Source: Acanthosepion lycidas (taxonomy: Eukaryota; Mollusca; Cephalopoda; Sepiida; Sepiidae). From it: a stretch of DNA of 64,000 bases. Positions 31,900 to 43,049 of the stretch are shown here, piece by piece. A model generated the notes under the pieces. The model saw only the letters and a program-made list of their open reading frames with translations. It did no database searches and had not been told where the DNA came from. The position numbers and the translations under genes are program-made. The stretch spans positions 52,277,169 through 52,341,168 of the forward strand of contig OZ010586.1 of the NCBI GenBank assembly GCA_963932145.1, in the 5' to 3' direction. Position 1 is the first letter of the stretch; the number at the start of each line of letters is the position of its first letter.

Positions 31900-32330
31900 C
31901 TAAACTTAACCTCTTTTTCAAATGTAACTCACAATTGATACAACAATAGTTAATAAAAATGAACACTCTACTGCCCCTGTCTGAATGATTGGATTTCTCT
32001 GTATCCTTGGAAACAGGAAATTATGAATTTATATGTGTGTTTAAAACTCAGTAAATTTAAAAATAAGTTATTCCAAAATTAACTTGAAGATGAAACAGAA
32101 CTAATGCTTTTAATTTAATTATAGAATTAAATTTGAAGTTTTTACCTTCAGTTTTTGAAACATGCTTATTACTGTGTAGCAAAGAAACCATATTTTAAAT
32201 CGGTTAATCTATAATATTTATGCTCTGTAAATTTACACTGAGCACTGTTTTGTAAAAATAAAAATATCAATAAGAACACCGAATTATATATCTTACTGTT
32301 CTTTCTTTTTATATATACAGACATACATAT
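31900..32330 (+). mobile_element. Penelope-like 3' region, copy 1
   Basis: Aligns with 35,200-35,510. Shared strings are AACTTGAAGATGAAACAG, TTTTGAAACATG, ACTGAGCACTGTTTTG versus ATGGAGCACTTTTT, and AAGAACACCGAATTAT versus AAGAACCCCGGATTAT. It ends at a (TA)n tract. The association with Penelope is by continuity with the GIY-YIG copy at 34,068. Confidence 0.6.
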
Positions 32331-32388
32331 ATATAGTCATATGTATATATAAACATATATAGACATATAGACACACATTGATAGACAT

Positions 32389-32547
<159 letters not shown>

Positions 32548-32774
32548 CAAATATATATATAGACAAACATATATGCATTGCAACCAATTCCCCCAAAATA
32601 ATATGAAAAATTATAATGTTTAATTTGAAATTTATGCAGGGGAGTGCAAACAGTTTTTATACGCATAGGCACTCTTTTACCAACCCTAAATTAAAACACC
32701 AGGCAGCTCTTTCAAAAACATTTTTTGTGAACCCACAGATAGATTGGAAGATTATAGGTTCCACACATCGCTAT

Positions 32775-32777
32775 TAG

Positions 32778-32826
<49 letters not shown>
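32775..32826. repeat. (TA)n microsatellite
   Basis: TA dinucleotide run. Confidence 0.95.
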
Positions 32827-32828
<2 letters not shown>

Positions 32829-34060
32829 ATAGGTTCCTAATTGTCATAGAAATAAGTGTAATTTATGTTTACAAGAAAAAATAGAATAAAATACAATAAT
32901 CAAATCAAACTATTGGATGAAATGAATGAATTAGTTTTAAAAATAAATTCAAATTTTCATAATATAAATTTTATTTTATTAGCTACTACATTTCTCTAAC
33001 TCTTCAAACGTTGAATGTATAACTAATTATAATTTCTATAATTTCATACCATATTAATTATATCTTATAAGTACCCTCTGTTCTAAAAACTCTCCTTCCT
33101 TTTATCACTTACACCTCCTTATCTATATATTTTAAGTATTTTAAATATAACTTTGTATTTTTATGTTTTTTAAATATAACTTATTTTTATTTTTAAATAT
33201 TTTTATATTTTTATTCTTTAATATAACCAATTTTTTTTATTAATTGTAATTTTATTTAAATATAATCTTAATTTTAATATAAATTATCTAAGTATAGCTT
33301 ATTTTTAATTTATTAAATATATTTTACTTTTATGTATAATTTATCTGTAAGAGTATTTTTAAGTAGGAACTTGTATTTTAAAACTTAACCTTATCTATAT
33401 AGTTTAAAAAAAAATGTTTTCATTTTTCTCTTAGTTTCAAATTAACACTTCATTCTTCATATAACCCCCAATTTAATGTCTTATGGTTAATATTCAGGTT
33501 TAATTTTATAAAACCCCTTCACTTTAAGGCTAATACCCTCCACCCTCTCCTGACCACTGCATTGTGCCTTTCGTCTGACTGAAACATTGAAATAAATAAA
33601 TTCTGTATTAATTTTTTGACAGCTGTGACAGTTAAATTTCTAATTCAAATTCAAACTAAGTCTATATACCAGTGTTATTTTGGATTTTGTGGTTTACTAC
33701 TATTTATTTGCCCTGTATAATAAATATATTGAGCTCTTTTTGTGGATCAGTTTTATTATTTTATATTACTAGGATCCACATGGATCATATACAAACAGAT
33801 TTATTACCTTTACTATAGATAAACATATATATGTGTTTGTGTGTGTGTGTGTGTATATAAGTGTATGTCTGTGTAGATATTCATAAATATATATATATAT
33901 ATATGTGCGTGTGTGTGTGTAGACATACACACACACACACATATTTATATAGGTATTGGTTTTCCTACTAATATCATTAAGCGCATTATGAATATAAGCT
34001 AAATAAAATAAATCTTTAATTAAATCTTTAATAAAAACACCTTAAAATTAAGTTATAGTT
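32827..34060. other. AT-rich spacer with a (TG)n(TA)n(CA)n block
   Basis: 33,100-33,420 is extremely AT-rich with repeated TTTAAATATAACTT-like strings. 33,822-33,952 is a mixed TG, TA and CA microsatellite. Nothing else recognised. Confidence 0.6.
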
Positions 34061-34067
34061 TCACTGA

Positions 34068-35510
34068 AAATCTGAAAAAAGAATCATAAAAAAGCTTAAT
34101 AATAAAATCCTGGAAAAACACACATCCCAAAACAGTATTAATAAAGATCCTAAACTAAAATTAGACAAAAATAATGAAAGATTATGTGATTGTAGAAACT
34201 CTGAAGGCTGTCCGTTGGAAAATAAATGCCACACAAAATCTGTGGTATACCAATGCACTATCTCATTCATTGAGTGTCCTAACACTGAAAGGATATACAT
34301 TGGTTCAACAAAGAATGATTTTAAAATTAAATGGAGACAGCACAAAAGCTCCTTCAATAATATTAGAAATAGAAATCAGACATTTCTATCCAAATATTTT
34401 TGACATTTAAAAGAAATGAATAAAACACCAAAAGTAAAATGGAAAATAATAAATAAAATTTGAACTTGTAAAACCTGAGATGACCCATGCCCTTTATGCC
34501 TACATGAAAAACTACACATTATTAAGTTTCTAAATAATGAAAATTTATTAATCAGACATTTCTATCCAAATATTTTTGACATTTAAAAGAAATGAATAAA
34601 ACACCAAAAGTAAAATGGAAAATAATAAATAAAATTTGAACTTGTAAAACCTGAGATGACCCATGCCCTTTATGCCTACATGAAAAACTACACATTATTA
34701 AGTTTCTAAATAATGAAAATTTATTAAACCATAGACATGAGTTAATGGTTTTTTGCTGACAACAACAAAATTTTGCATTAAATAATTACCATAAAAAAAA
34801 TTTAAATTTCATAGTCTAATAAAAGGTTTAAAAGCTTAACCCAATCATAAGATGGAAAAACTCTTAATGAAGTCATCAAAAAAACAAATTGTAGTTCAGT
34901 GCAATGCATTTATGTGCAAAACAGCCATTTAGAAAAAAATAAAAATTAAAAAAATAAAAATAAATAAACAAATGAATAAAATAAAATTCTTTAGACACTT
35001 CACGACGTATTATGGTGCCAACAGCTATCTTTTGCTGTAACTGACCAGACGATGTGCATACATGACTGCCATTAGTCACTTTGAAATAGACACCCCGGCC
35101 CTACCACGGCCTGATCTCTTTCAAAGGTGACTGATATGTGGATACAAATTAACTCTTATGCCCCTTATCAAGATGGTCACTCTAGCCGTTTCCATAGTAA
35201 TTAATTTTGCGAATGAACATGCTTATAAAGATGTGTAAATTTCAAGTTGGTTATTCCTAAATTTTCACTTGAGGATGAAACAGGGCTTGATAATTCAATT
35301 TAATTTTAATAATTATATTGAGGTTTTTGGCTCTTGTTTTTGAAACATGAGAACTCTTATGTAGCGAAGGAATCCTATTTTTTTTTAAAATAATTATAAT
35401 TTAAGCTCTACTTCTGTATGGAGCACTTTTTAAAAAAATAAAAACAAAAATACTAAAGAACCCCGGATTATTTACCTAACGTGTTCTTTCCTATTTTTCT
35501 ACATATCTGC
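34068..35510 (+). mobile_element. Penelope-like retroelement, GIY-YIG endonuclease segment and 3' region
   Basis: The frame 34,068-34,403 is open. It reads DCRNSEGCPLENKCHTKSV, VVYQCTISF and IYIGSTKNDFKIKWRQHKSS. GCP, C and IYIGST fit the zinc-ligand linker and GIY-YIG core of Penelope-like endonucleases. Beyond a stop, translation continues through LKEMNKTPKVKWKIINKI and DDPCPLCLHEKLHIIKFL. The RT domain is absent upstream. The 3' region (35,200-35,510) aligns with 31,900-32,330 and ends in (TA)n. A 176-bp segment is duplicated (next entry). Confidence 0.8.
34375..34726. repeat. exact 176-bp tandem duplication inside the Penelope-like copy
   Basis: 34,375-34,550 and 34,551-34,726 read identically by eye, beginning ATCAGACATTTCTATCC and ending AAAATTTATTA. 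A duplication this clean in an otherwise decayed element is recent or an assembly artefact. Confidence 0.95.

Positions 35511-35562
<52 letters not shown>
35510..35562. repeat. (TA)n microsatellite
   Basis: TA dinucleotide run between the Penelope-like 3' region and the DD37D element. Confidence 0.95.
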
Positions 35563-35568
35563 CACACA

Positions 35569-36112
35569 CAGAGGGTGCAATGGGTAAATTGTTGATATTT
35601 TATACTGCACCATATAGTAGGGTCAATTGGGTACTGTGTGTGCGGAAAAGAGCCCCATGACAGAATTCACTCCACCAAAACATTCGGAAACTGCATGATG
35701 TACTGCTTGGCATTTGCACCAGAAACTCTAATACAAACATTTCAAAGGGTTTGGGTGTCAATCTGAGGATAGTGCACAGGATTCAGAAAGAGTTGGACGA
35801 GTCTAATGGTGATTATGAAGGTGTTTGATGATGATGACATTATGCCTCCATTCATCTTCTCATAGGGCCTCAGTCTCAACATGGAGGCCTACGTCCAGTG
35901 CCTTGAGGAGGTATTGCTGCCCTGGTTCAAAAGGTTGGCTATCGAAAAACACTAGATCTGGCAACATAACTCTGCACCATGCTACACCGGCAGGAGAACC
36001 CTGTCATGGACATCAGATAATTTCTGCAAACACGTCACCACTTACATCTGGCCACCTAACTCCCCAGACTGCAACTCCCTTGATTATGTATGGGGACCAA
36101 TTGAGTGAGAAA
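35569..36112 (+). mobile_element. DD37D (maT-like) mariner, second copy, 3' truncated
   Basis: The left end GGGTGCAATGGGTAAATTG matches the ITR of 6,543-7,397. Frames then read VQRIQKELDESNGDYEG-like N-terminal remnant, LNMEAYVQCLEEVLLPW, WQHNSAPCYTGRRT and PPNSPDCNSLDYVWG. As in the other copy the QQD aspartate is N. The internal deletion has other breakpoints. The 3' end is lost at about 36,112 next to a Tc1 derivative, and its right ITR is not found. Confidence 0.8.
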
Positions 36113-36124
36113 CCATATATTATA

Positions 36125-36513
36125 TACACTACAGTTCAAGTGTTTTTTGAGGTTACACCTGGTAGTTTTTTAAATTGGCCCTAAAAGTAAATATTTTGTA
36201 CTTTAAATAAGAGAAAATTATTATACATGGTTAAAGAAAAGTAAGACATGATATTTTATTAGAAATTTTATGATGACAAAGAGAAAAAACATTTTTTGAT
36301 TAAATTTTGCTCTTGTCAAAATATCCTCCTTTAGCCTTGATTACTGCAGCATAAATTTTTGCCATTTGTTACAAAAGTTTCTCAACGTATAAGTTTGATA
36401 ATTGATTCCATTCTTTTTTCAATAACTGTAAGAGCTCTCTATTTTTTTCACTCTTCTGTCAAGTTTATCCCATTGTAATTCTGAGAGCCACTTCAAACGT
36501 TTGAACTATAGTG
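36125..36513 (-). mobile_element. Tc1-like deletion derivative, 389 bp, both ITRs
   Basis: TA flanks both ends. CACTACAGTTCAAGTG on the left and CACTATAGTTCAAACG as the inverted right end are typical Tc1 termini. The interior encodes, on the minus strand, the C-terminal tail of a Tc1 transposase: WDKLDRRVKKIESS, KKNGINYQ, NKWQKFMLQ and an AKGG-type region. The catalytic domain is deleted. Confidence 0.85.
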
Positions 36514-36515
36514 TA

Positions 36516-37015
36516 TATACATACAAACATATATATAATTAATGTGGAAAAACTTGTCACTTAACTGAGTGGTGTTATTTCACTCATGCTAACTTTGAAG
36601 TTTTGTGTGTGCATTGTTGTAATGCCTTTACTCTTCAGGGCTATTGGCTTTACACTAGTAAACTATGGTAAAAGAACCAGCAATTTTGGCACATAACTCT
36701 TAAAATATTATGTATAGATATAGATATATATATAGATACACACACATGCACACACACACAGAGACTCTATAATGCAAGTCAATGTTTTTATAATTAAATT
36801 GATGCTAGTAAAAAAATCACATATCCACCATCAAAATTTCACTTTATAATAAATATTCTTATTTGAAATAACTACAATAACTTTAAATAATTTGGTTATA
36901 TGAGATTTTATTCTGGGATTATAATGTCATAGCTATTGATATTTTAATTTTTCAAATATATCAAGATTTCTTCAGATTGTAAAATATAACCTAGAAAATA
37001 AAAGAAGATATTGTA
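36516..37015. other. no identifiable feature
   Basis: AT-rich, with a short (TA)/(CA) microsatellite at 36,715-36,765. Confidence 0.5.
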
Positions 37016-37019
37016 AATT

Positions 37020-37715
37020 TATTGAGTAACTGGAATACAATGTTGGAAATCACAACATATTGAACAAAGATCATAGAATATTTAAAAAAGAAATTCAAAA
37101 CCAATGGTAAGGTAAGAGGAAGAAAAAAGTATCTTCAAGAATGTCACAAAAAGAGATTTAAAAAAAAATCTAAGATGGTAAATGTGAAGAAAAGTGATGT
37201 GAACAGCAAGAAAATATTTGAAGAAAATGTTTCTATGAAAGTAAACAGAGGGAAAAGATTCAGAACATTACCTGAAAACATGAAAGCAAAAGCGAACAAT
37301 CTCACCTTTAATAAAACATTATAAAGAGAAATGTTTATGTTTGAATGTAGAAGTAAACAACACTAACTTTTCATTTCATGAGCCCAATGGCTGCGATACA
37401 CGTGTTTTTAATGAGAATAATCAATCGACACAAATTAGAAGACAACATGGATGAGGTGGAGCAATGTTTTAGGTTAGTTTTTTAAGCAGTAAAGTTATAG
37501 GTTCCTTCAAAGTTAATAATGTTAAGATAAATGCAGAGAATTATTATAAGTTCTGAAACAGACCATTTTTTTGAGTTGGAGGATAACCAAGAAAATTCAA
37601 GATAAAGAGGATATTTATGCAAGATACTGACTTATTGCCCACTTTACCACATAGAAAAAAGATTCAAAGATACCAAAATTAATAATTTATTACTAACTAA
37701 ATACTAATATATTTT
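37020..37715 (+). mobile_element. Tc1-like transposase fossil T1
   Basis: Frames read a worn N-terminal linker (GNHNILNKDHRIFKKE), SPNGCDTRVF, then GSFKVNNVKINAENYYKF, followed by KRIFMQDTDLLP corresponding to MQDNAPSH-like blocks in related copies. Many stops. It shares the KINAENY string with the Tc1 copies at 48.9, 50.0, 52.1 and 55.3 kb. Confidence 0.65.
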
Positions 37716-37739
37716 TAAATACTATGTCCCTTATATGTG

Positions 37740-37990
37740 AATTTCCATAACTTCTTGGGGATAATAGTGAAGTGGTTTCCTGTTGCTTTTTTAATGATTT
37801 TGAATTCAGAGTTGTCTTTCTCTTAGACTGACTATTTCCCAAGGTTAGATAGTCCAGCCTACTCTGCTATTTCATCCATTTCATTCTCTAACAGCATTTA
37901 TTTCAAAAGTGAACACAGCAAACCTGGCCAGGATTTGAACTCAGCTCATTGATTCCTTTTCTATGCTGATAACCATTACACTAATTACTG
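37740..37990 (-). mobile_element. tRNA-derived SINE
   Basis: On the minus strand the head has an A-box-like AGTGTAATGGTTATC and a B-box-like GAGTTCAAATCCTGG near 37,935-37,985. The body follows to 37,740. It directly abuts the next SINE at 37,995. Confidence 0.75.
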
Positions 37991-37994
37991 TGAT

Positions 37995-38310
37995 GAAGAA
38001 TTACATGCAGACTATTGTCGTGTCATAATCTTTGTTGTTACTATCACAATGTTTCAGTCCTTGTGCCCTTCTTCATTAGGTGTTTTTTGACCAAATGACA
38101 AATCAGGGAATTTCAAACTGAGACCTTTATTTAATCTATAGGAGTTGATTGTTCTCACTATGGTGACCATATATAGAGATATCTCATCTAGTGCTAATTT
38201 AGAAGAGTACTGCTCACATTGTTTGCCCTTTCCACTGACCAAGAGATTAAACTTGCAATTACTAGTCACCAAATTTATGAACCAACACTACACTATTGTC
38301 ACATAAGATA
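37995..38310 (-). mobile_element. SINE with inverted terminal tails, left half
   Basis: Minus strand: the tRNA-like head near 38,250-38,300 (B-box-like GCAAGTTTAATCTC), the body, and the tail with AACAACAAAGATTATGACAC at 38,005-38,025. The mirrored tail lies at 38,850-39,045. Confidence 0.65.
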
Positions 38311-38849
38311 ATCCCAAGTGGAGAACTTGGATTCTTAAACCTATCCTGCCTGCTGAATAGTGCTACTGCTGGTCAAGCTTGATGGCACCCATCAAGGCCT
38401 TACTTTTCTACTGCACTTGCTTCTATTGAAGCCTTGATGTCCCTTATTAATGGTTCCCATATTCTATTTATTTCTATGCTAGGCCTAATAAGGAGATCCC
38501 CTTAGCCTAGCATATGTTCTCATTCTTTCAAATATCTGTCTTGCTAGTGTTCCCTGTCTAATATTTTTAATTCATTCCACAAAAGTTAAGGATTATACTT
38601 TCCCTCCATATAAAATCAGCCATGCCTGATTTCATTGTCTCACCCCTAATTATAAAATTTTGATGTTCACCCTATCTTACTTTTAAGGAACAGCTTGCTA
38701 GTTTCACCTTTATATTCTTTGCCACAACTCCAACTCCAACAAATTGAATACATGCAGTTCTTGGTTATGTTTTCCTCTGTCTTAGGCTTAGTTCTTGTAT
38801 TTGGTGACAGTGCAATTTTGAATTCAGTACTTGAAGTCAGTGGAAAATG
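38311..38849. other. unrecognised insert between two inverted SINE halves
   Basis: About 540 bp of normal-complexity sequence separates the halves. It contains CTTAGCCTAGCATATGTTCT and a diverged inverted version (ATGCTAGGCCTAATAAGG) nearby, which makes a local hairpin at about 38,470-38,520. No protein recognised. Confidence 0.45.
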
Positions 38850-39045
38850 GTGATAAATAACTGAGCTGTACTAAACAAGAACTAGACCATATATACCCGT
38901 TCAGTAGAATCAGAACAATCTATCACTGTAGGGTTTCAGTTTGAAATTGACTTGACAGACCAAATGGTACAACAGCTGAAACACTGTGATAAAACAACAA
39001 AGATGAGGACAATATTTTGCTTGTAAGTAATGTAAATAGCTGTTA
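38850..39045 (+). mobile_element. inverted tail of the SINE, right half
   Basis: Reads GTTTCAGTTTGAAATTGAC, CAACAGCTGAAACACTGTG and ACAAAGATGAGGACA, then GTAATGTAAATAG. It is the reverse complement of the 37,995 end for about 190 bp. Confidence 0.65.
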
Positions 39046-39122
39046 AACTATTTCAACAATTTAAATTTGTGTTTCATTAAAAATGGTATCAACATCTATG
39101 GCTAATGGAGTAGCAAAAAGCT

Positions 39123-39945
39123 TAATTTTCCTTTCTAATACCAGAATGTTTTGAAAACATCACATTCTTCATGCAATTTTAAAATTATATCTGCATATTC
39201 TTTCAAGCACTGTGATTCGACCTTCTCCAATATATGAATGTTGGTGAAGTGGGATAAGTTTCTGCCTGTAATTTGCATTGCCCATGACAAAAGTTTACTC
39301 TTGAAATACTTCACACTCTCTTGCAACATTATTATTACCTGCTTTGGGCCCTGACTCCCACTGTGCAAAGTTTTGAAAAAAATTCCATCATACTTGATGA
39401 AAGTACAAACATTATAGGTACTGCTTATTGTGCTGTCTTTCTCAGAGGAGTTGGTAAAAACTTTAATGTCACTGAGCATTATTAGATTTACTACCTTTGA
39501 GGGGAACAGCGACAGGGCAAGGAAAAGGCAAACAGGAAAAGTGCGTTGAGTGTGCAGGAGTGACTTGGTCAAATTGGGCCCTGGAGCCTCAAGTTTAGAA
39601 TGTTAAGATGGCCAGTCAGATCACTGAGGAATTGAAGCTTACAAAGATTGGATCACTTGGAAACATCTTTTCCTTTTATTGCCTAGAACAATCCAATCTC
39701 ATCTTTCAAAGCAAAATCCTATTTAAAGCAATACTCTGGGTGAGCTACCTGACTTCAGAAGGGTACAGAAACTCTCCATATTGAACTGTTGGTGGTTGAT
39801 GGCACTTGCCTGTATAGAGTTAATAGTTTTCATAACCATATCCATCATGTTTTTTTCTGCACAGTGCATCTTGATGCAGAATGCAATAGAAAGCAGGGAT
39901 CAGTACACTAAGACTGTTCAACTATTCTTTAATGCAGCCTTTTCA
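39123..39945 (-). mobile_element. hAT (ZBED/GTF2IRD2-like) transposase fossil
   Basis: Minus-strand frames read CILHQDALCRK (39,880-39,930; hAT hallmark C.IHQEALC), MDMVMKTINSIQASAINHQQ-like sequence, FLSDLTGHLNILNLRLQG (near 39,580-39,640), and a C-terminal stretch ending LKEYADIILKLHEECDVF (39,140-39,210). Two or more frameshifts and stops separate the blocks. Domesticated ZBED-type genes share these blocks, but the broken frame makes this a transposon fossil. No ITRs seen. Confidence 0.8.
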
Positions 39946-39987
39946 GAGTATATTGCAGGTACACCATCTCTTGCCACTGACATGAGT

Positions 39988-40095
39988 TGTGACTAAGCCA
40001 ATCCTGCACATTCAGTGCATTTTTCCTGTTTACTAAATATATCTTGCCCTGTCACTGTTCTTTGTGAATCTAACAATGCTCAGTGACATTAATTT
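39988..40095 (+). repeat. inverted partial copy of the hAT fossil
   Basis: Matches the reverse complement of 39,462-39,567: CCTGCACATTCAGTGCA, TTTTTCCTGTTT, CTTGCCCTGTCACTGTTC and AATGCTCAGTGACATTAA. The two lie about 0.5 kb apart in opposite orientation. Confidence 0.8.
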
Positions 40096-40129
40096 TTTTC
40101 TGAACTCCTTTGATATAAAACTCATCTTT

Positions 40130-40540
40130 GGTATGATGATAAACTACATCCAGCAGCAAGGCCTCTAATTGGGAGATTTTGAGGAGCACAGAATAAATAA
40201 CCTCTTAATTGCTGTTGTTCCCAGGTCCACTCTGACCTGGGGTGGTAGCACCTGTTAAAGTCCTAACTATGGGAAAATAGTGAACCTGAAAACTGGGGTC
40301 AAAATATTATGAAAGAGTTGTAGTAAGAATATCAGCAATACATTTTCATAGTAAAAACAAATTACAAGCAATAGATTATTGGAAAAATAAGAGAAAAATT
40401 ACCAGCAATAGATTTTTGAAAAATAAATTACCAAAGCTTCCAAGAGAATTAATTGAAGAAAAATTAAATTTCAGCATTAAATGACCCATAAAAAATTTAT
40501 ATGCCATTAACAAACCAAACCAAACCAAACCAATAAGAAC
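40130..40540 (+). mobile_element. (CAAAC)-tailed repeat family, copy 2
   Basis: Shares AACTACATCCAGCAGCAAGG and GTTGTTCCCAGGTCCACTC with 18,434-18,690, then has a reduced internal array and AAATGACCCATAAAAAATT. It ends in ACAAACCAAACCAAACC (40,508-40,530). Confidence 0.8.
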
Positions 40541-40634
40541 AGTAGAATAAGCCTGTATCTGTAATCTCTGTATTTTCATCAAGTTTGATAGAAAATCTTT
40601 CAAAATTTTGCTTGTAATCCATGATCCATATGTT

Positions 40635-41105
40635 AGGCCCATGGGCACATGGCTGAGTGATTAAAACATTTGCTTTCTGACCATGAGACCTGGGTTCAAA
40701 TCTCACCACTGCTGGTTTGTCAGAAAGGAGACTTCCTGATGTTATCGGTCTGGAGGTGGCAATCCCAGCCTGGAAACCATACCACTGGTGAGTGAAATTG
40801 GGTAGATGGAATATTTGGGGGCTGTTGATAGCCGTACTAGAACAAAGTCACAAGTCATCATGATAGAGGGTTTGAGTGTGCTGGACTTGTTCAAATTGTT
40901 GATCATGCTAGATAACAGACTCTCTTCCTGAAACTGTAACTAAGGTTTGCTCAGTATAGGTTTGCTCAGGTCAGGTCTATGGGTGTTGAACAAATACAAA
41001 TGTGCCTGAGTGAGCATCTGCAATAGGAATTGGCTAGCTGCCCTAGTAGATGGGTATCCTCGAATACAAATGGCCAGCTATTATTTTATTATTATATTTT
41101 AGACC
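40635..41105 (+). mobile_element. tRNA-derived SINE, long type, copy 2 (best preserved head)
   Basis: A box TGGCTGAGTGA (40,650-40,660) and B box GGGTTCAAATCT (40,692-40,703) are close to consensus and correctly spaced for a tRNA with a long arm. The body contains CTGATGTTATCGGTCTGGAG and TTTGCTCAGTATAG. The tail reads AATAGGAATTGGCTAGCTGC, then ATTATT repeats. It is probably a recent insertion compared with 8,005-8,450. Confidence 0.85.
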
Positions 41106-41535
41106 AGAATTCATGTCTCTTTTTCTGAGCAGATTCTCATAACCCAAATAAACATTTGCATTATGTTGTTAGCCAGCCTGTCCTTGTGTCATCATGCATA
41201 GCTTTTTATGCTCCCTTGAAAAACTCAAAAAACACTCAATTTGTTCATAGCATGTTCACCATAAGACATTTTTAATAAGGATAATTTTTCAATAGAACAA
41301 TTACCAAACTTCATATAAAACTTGAAGTTAATCAGCTTCACCACATTCCTTTCACTCATATTTTTAAAAAATAGTATAATACAATCATGTACAACTTACT
41401 CTCTACAAATGATTCAAATGATCCAAGTCTAAAGAAAATTGGTACATGTCCAGACATGCTCAGTTGTAAATGTTTTCTTGAATCATTACTCCAATGGCTT
41501 GCTGGGATCATTCAAGAAATTAAATTGTCACACTT
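41106..41535. other. no identifiable feature
   Basis: AT-rich. Open frames here run into the next microsatellite and are not credible genes. Confidence 0.5.
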
Positions 41536-41536
<1 letters not shown>

Positions 41537-41586
<50 letters not shown>

Positions 41587-41619
41587 GTAACAAAATGAAT
41601 AAAAAAATTTTTCCTCTTG

Positions 41620-41652
<33 letters not shown>
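41537..41652. repeat. (TA)n(TG)n and (TA)n microsatellites
   Basis: 41,537-41,583 is TA then TG dinucleotides. 41,623-41,652 is a TA run. Confidence 0.95.
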
Positions 41653-41655
<3 letters not shown>

Positions 41656-42682
41656 CTGAGATAGATATTTATGTGTGCATATGTGTAGAGACAAATACAT
41701 AATTTTATGATATCAGACATCAATTACATTTCTTAAATTAAAAAGTTTAATCCATTGATTTCAAAATGAATTGATCAATGAAAATCATCTTCACTTTAGT
41801 TGCACAGTTCAAAGAATCCAAAGCTGTTTTTTCTCAAAAATATTTTGATAAGATATTATTTTGTATGAGTATTTTGATGATTAGATATTTTCTTAGTAAT
41901 ATGGCTTATTAAAATCAAATTAAGAATTCAGTAATAACTAGTTGCTAAACTAAACAACATACCTTATACTGAAAAGGAAGAAACCATTTTTCTGTATCTC
42001 TCACAAACAAATATTCAGAGAAATAATTAGAAATTAGAAAATACAATTCACTTTGAAATAAGAGAATTATTAAGTAACAATCTGCATCAGAAGATTGACA
42101 GAATAAAGAAAATGTCAGACACCAAATGATATTTGAAAAACATTTCAGACAGTTCTTTGCTGAAACAAACAACTATAAAATAACTGAATTTATATATTTT
42201 GCTAAATGGCATTTAATAGCCTAAATTACAGTTTAGACTACATTAAATGTCAGTCTCTAATGAAAGATGAGAAATAGATAAGATTTTTTTCTTTTCTATA
42301 AATATCTTTTTTTAATTTGGAAATATACTTTGACTTTTTTAGTGCATTATGAATGAACATACATTACTATGAATATTAAATTTGTTTACTCAAATTATGC
42401 ATTCATGATTTGTATGGTTTAAAATTTACATACTTTAAACAGTGAACATTGTACAATTATATTTCAAATCACAATTTATTTCTAATTTATATTATAATAA
42501 AAGAATCAGAACTGCTTTTTGATGAATGACCAAAATGTAAACTGAGTTGAATATTTTAATAAAAAGTATGAAAAAAGAAATAGTAATGTTTAATATACAA
42601 AATTCTGACAACTACTGGTAATTTCAGAAAAGAGGATAAATTTACCATTTTTCTCAAATTCATAGTTATATTTTCTTTTAAT

Positions 42683-42685
<3 letters not shown>
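41653..42685. other. no identifiable feature
   Basis: AT-rich. A 75-codon minus-strand frame (41,945-42,172) shows no domain. Confidence 0.5.
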
Positions 42686-42686
<1 letters not shown>

Positions 42687-42747
<61 letters not shown>

Positions 42748-42750
42748 CAC
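42687..42750. repeat. (TA)n(TG)n microsatellite
   Basis: TA dinucleotides followed by TG dinucleotides. Confidence 0.95.
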
Positions 42751-43049
42751 AAAAATCTACCTATTTCTTTCACTCCCAAAATCTTTGTGTCACCTTATTA
42801 AATTAATTGCTTTTGTTAATTTTACCACAAAATCAAGAGTGATTAACACTATGCTTTTCTCAGTACATTTTATGAATTTTGAGGATCAGAAAATAATTTA
42901 GTGCATTTTTACTAATGATGTATGGTAGATGATAGAACATCTTTAGCATAGTGATGCTGAATAAAAAACAGGCAAACATACTGGGCCACCAGCAAAATTT
43001 CACCTTTCAGCACTTTTTTAAGTTAAAAAGGATTTTTTTTGTAACAAGT

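Noticed and set aside
39123..39945. Domesticated ZBED-type host gene
   Set aside because: Conserved hAT blocks are split by stops and frameshifts and a piece is inverted nearby, which fits a fossil transposon.
40635..40710. Functional tRNA gene (good A and B boxes)
   Set aside because: The acceptor stem does not close and the sequence continues as a 430-bp SINE seen again at 8,005.
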